A DNA stretch of 6,452 bases, from contig BQIY01000137.1 in NCBI GenBank assembly GCA_021604265.1, positions 1 through 6,452 on the forward strand. The letters run 5' to 3'. The notes beneath the pieces are model-generated. The model had not been told where the DNA came from and made no database searches. It was given only the letters and a program-made list of their open reading frames with translations. Numbering within the stretch: position 1 is the stretch's first letter; each line of letters begins with the position of its first letter. This DNA is from Nitrospirales bacterium (GTDB lineage: Bacteria > Nitrospirota > Nitrospiria > Nitrospirales > UBA8639). A program made the position numbers and the translations under genes. This document shows positions 5,846 through 6,452 of this stretch, one piece after another.

Positions 5846-6417
5846 AGAAATCGGACGGTGACAATCCAGAAAAAATCGGGATCGAAAGCGGGTCACAGTA
5901 TTTCCGTCTGAACAAGGATGGTTCGTTTCAACATCACGGACTGCTGAAGAGCATCCCAACGCAAGGGCAGGCAAGCGCGCCTGGCCAGCAGCTTTTTGCA
6001 AAACTTGTCGATCTGGTAAGTGAAACCTGGCTTGAGTCGTTCACCGAGTTCGAAGACCTGAATGCTATGGACAGTCGTCGGCAGGCACTGCTGAAGGAAA
6101 ATCACTATCTGGATAACCCATCAGCGGAAGATGTTCTGACTATCTGGTTCGCCACCCATTCAAGCTTCTTCGCCGATACTCAGTTGCCGATGGACCAAAG
6201 TTCCGATGCCGCCCAAATACCAATGCATGCAGCTCAATATACAGTGACTGCCACCAGAATCATCAACGATGCTTTTGGCAGTGATAACGCAGAAAACGTC
6301 AAGAATCAGCAAGATCTTGTCGATGGCACCTGGGCATTCTACTTTCGCAACAGCCGATACCTGATCCCTTTGCTGATTCTTTTAACGATCGCCATTGGAT
6401 TCATTGTTGCTCAGTAG
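5842..6417 (+). CDS. Tail-anchored membrane protein, unknown family
   Basis: A 191-residue protein I do not recognise. Residues 1-170 are soluble and polar. The first part reads like a small beta element (SGSQYFRLNKDGSFQHHGLL, 16-35), followed by helical stretches such as FAKLVDLVSETWLESFTEFEDL (about 52-73) and a region rich in Asp and Gln (110-160). The only hydrophobic segment is at the very C-terminus, YLIPLLILLTIAIGFIVAQ (173-191), preceded by the basic FRNSR. This predicts a single C-terminal anchor with the bulk of the protein in the cytoplasm. The ATG overlaps the previous gene's stop (ATGA at 5842-5845), indicating translational coupling and roughly matched expression with the two-helix protein. 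The chain ends one residue after the helix, so no periplasmic domain exists. It may partner the upstream membrane protein and the LRR protein, which is inference from context only. Confidence 0.7.
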   Translation: MKKSDGDNPEKIGIESGSQYFRLNKDGSFQHHGLLKSIPTQGQASAPGQQLFAKLVDLVSETWLESFTEFEDLNAMDSRRQALLKENHYLDNPSAEDVLTIWFATHSSFFADTQLPMDQSSDAAQIPMHAAQYTVTATRIINDAFGSDNAENVKNQQDLVDGTWAFYFRNSRYLIPLLILLTIAIGFIVAQ

Positions 6418-6452
6418 ATGGAATATTGTGGTGCTCCAACCGACAAGGAATA
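6418..6452 (+). other. Right edge: possible start or SD of a following gene
   Basis: An ATG at 6418 directly follows the TAG of the tail-anchored gene and stays open to the edge (MEYCGAPTDKE), but it has no SD site. AAGGA at 6445-6449 is a good SD-like sequence and more likely serves a gene beginning just outside the window, which would extend the operon. The window is too short to decide. Confidence 0.25.

Noticed and set aside
3883..6417. Reading the LRR operon as an NLR-like or other known antiphage system
   Set aside because: No STAND NTPase, nuclease, TIR, protease or pore-forming effector domain is visible in any of the three proteins, so LRRs and membrane helices alone do not justify a defence label.

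Overview
The window looks like chromosomal DNA of a Gram-negative bacterium, most likely a gammaproteobacterium. One gene encodes a signal-peptide-bearing outer-membrane beta-barrel, base composition is moderate, most starts carry Shine-Dalgarno (SD) sites, and intergenic repeats resemble those associated with REP/RAYT elements. The genus cannot be read from the sequence.

Layout: (a) 1-234 is a non-coding edge containing tandem copies of a dispersed repeat with core TTAATCCCTCCGACACC. (b) 235-1623, minus strand, encodes an alginate-export-family outer-membrane porin-like barrel. (c) 1883-3415, minus strand, encodes a secreted serine carboxypeptidase (peptidase S10) with its whole catalytic triad. 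(d) 3416-3882 is an intergenic stretch holding two more repeat copies in opposite orientations, a 56-codon small open frame whose 5' end is made of repeat sequence, and an 18-codon leader-like frame just before the next gene. (e) 3883-6417, plus strand, is a compact three-gene operon: a leucine-rich-repeat protein with an N-terminal TIGR02996 'repeat-companion' domain, a two-helix membrane protein with a cytoplasmic coiled coil (TTG start), and a tail-anchored membrane protein whose ATG overlaps the preceding stop.

The two minus-strand genes are ordinary envelope/export functions: a barrel for uptake or export of an unknown substrate and a periplasmic or secreted peptidase. They need not act together. 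The plus-strand trio is the most novel part. A soluble LRR protein-interaction scaffold is followed by two small membrane proteins that I cannot place in any family, and spacing and overlap indicate co-expression. A membrane-associated complex built around the LRR protein is a reasonable inference, but no catalytic domain, NTPase or toxin motif is visible, so its purpose is unknown. Repeat blocks lie on both sides of the barrel/peptidase pair, suggesting that repeat insertion or repeat-mediated rearrangement shaped this locus.
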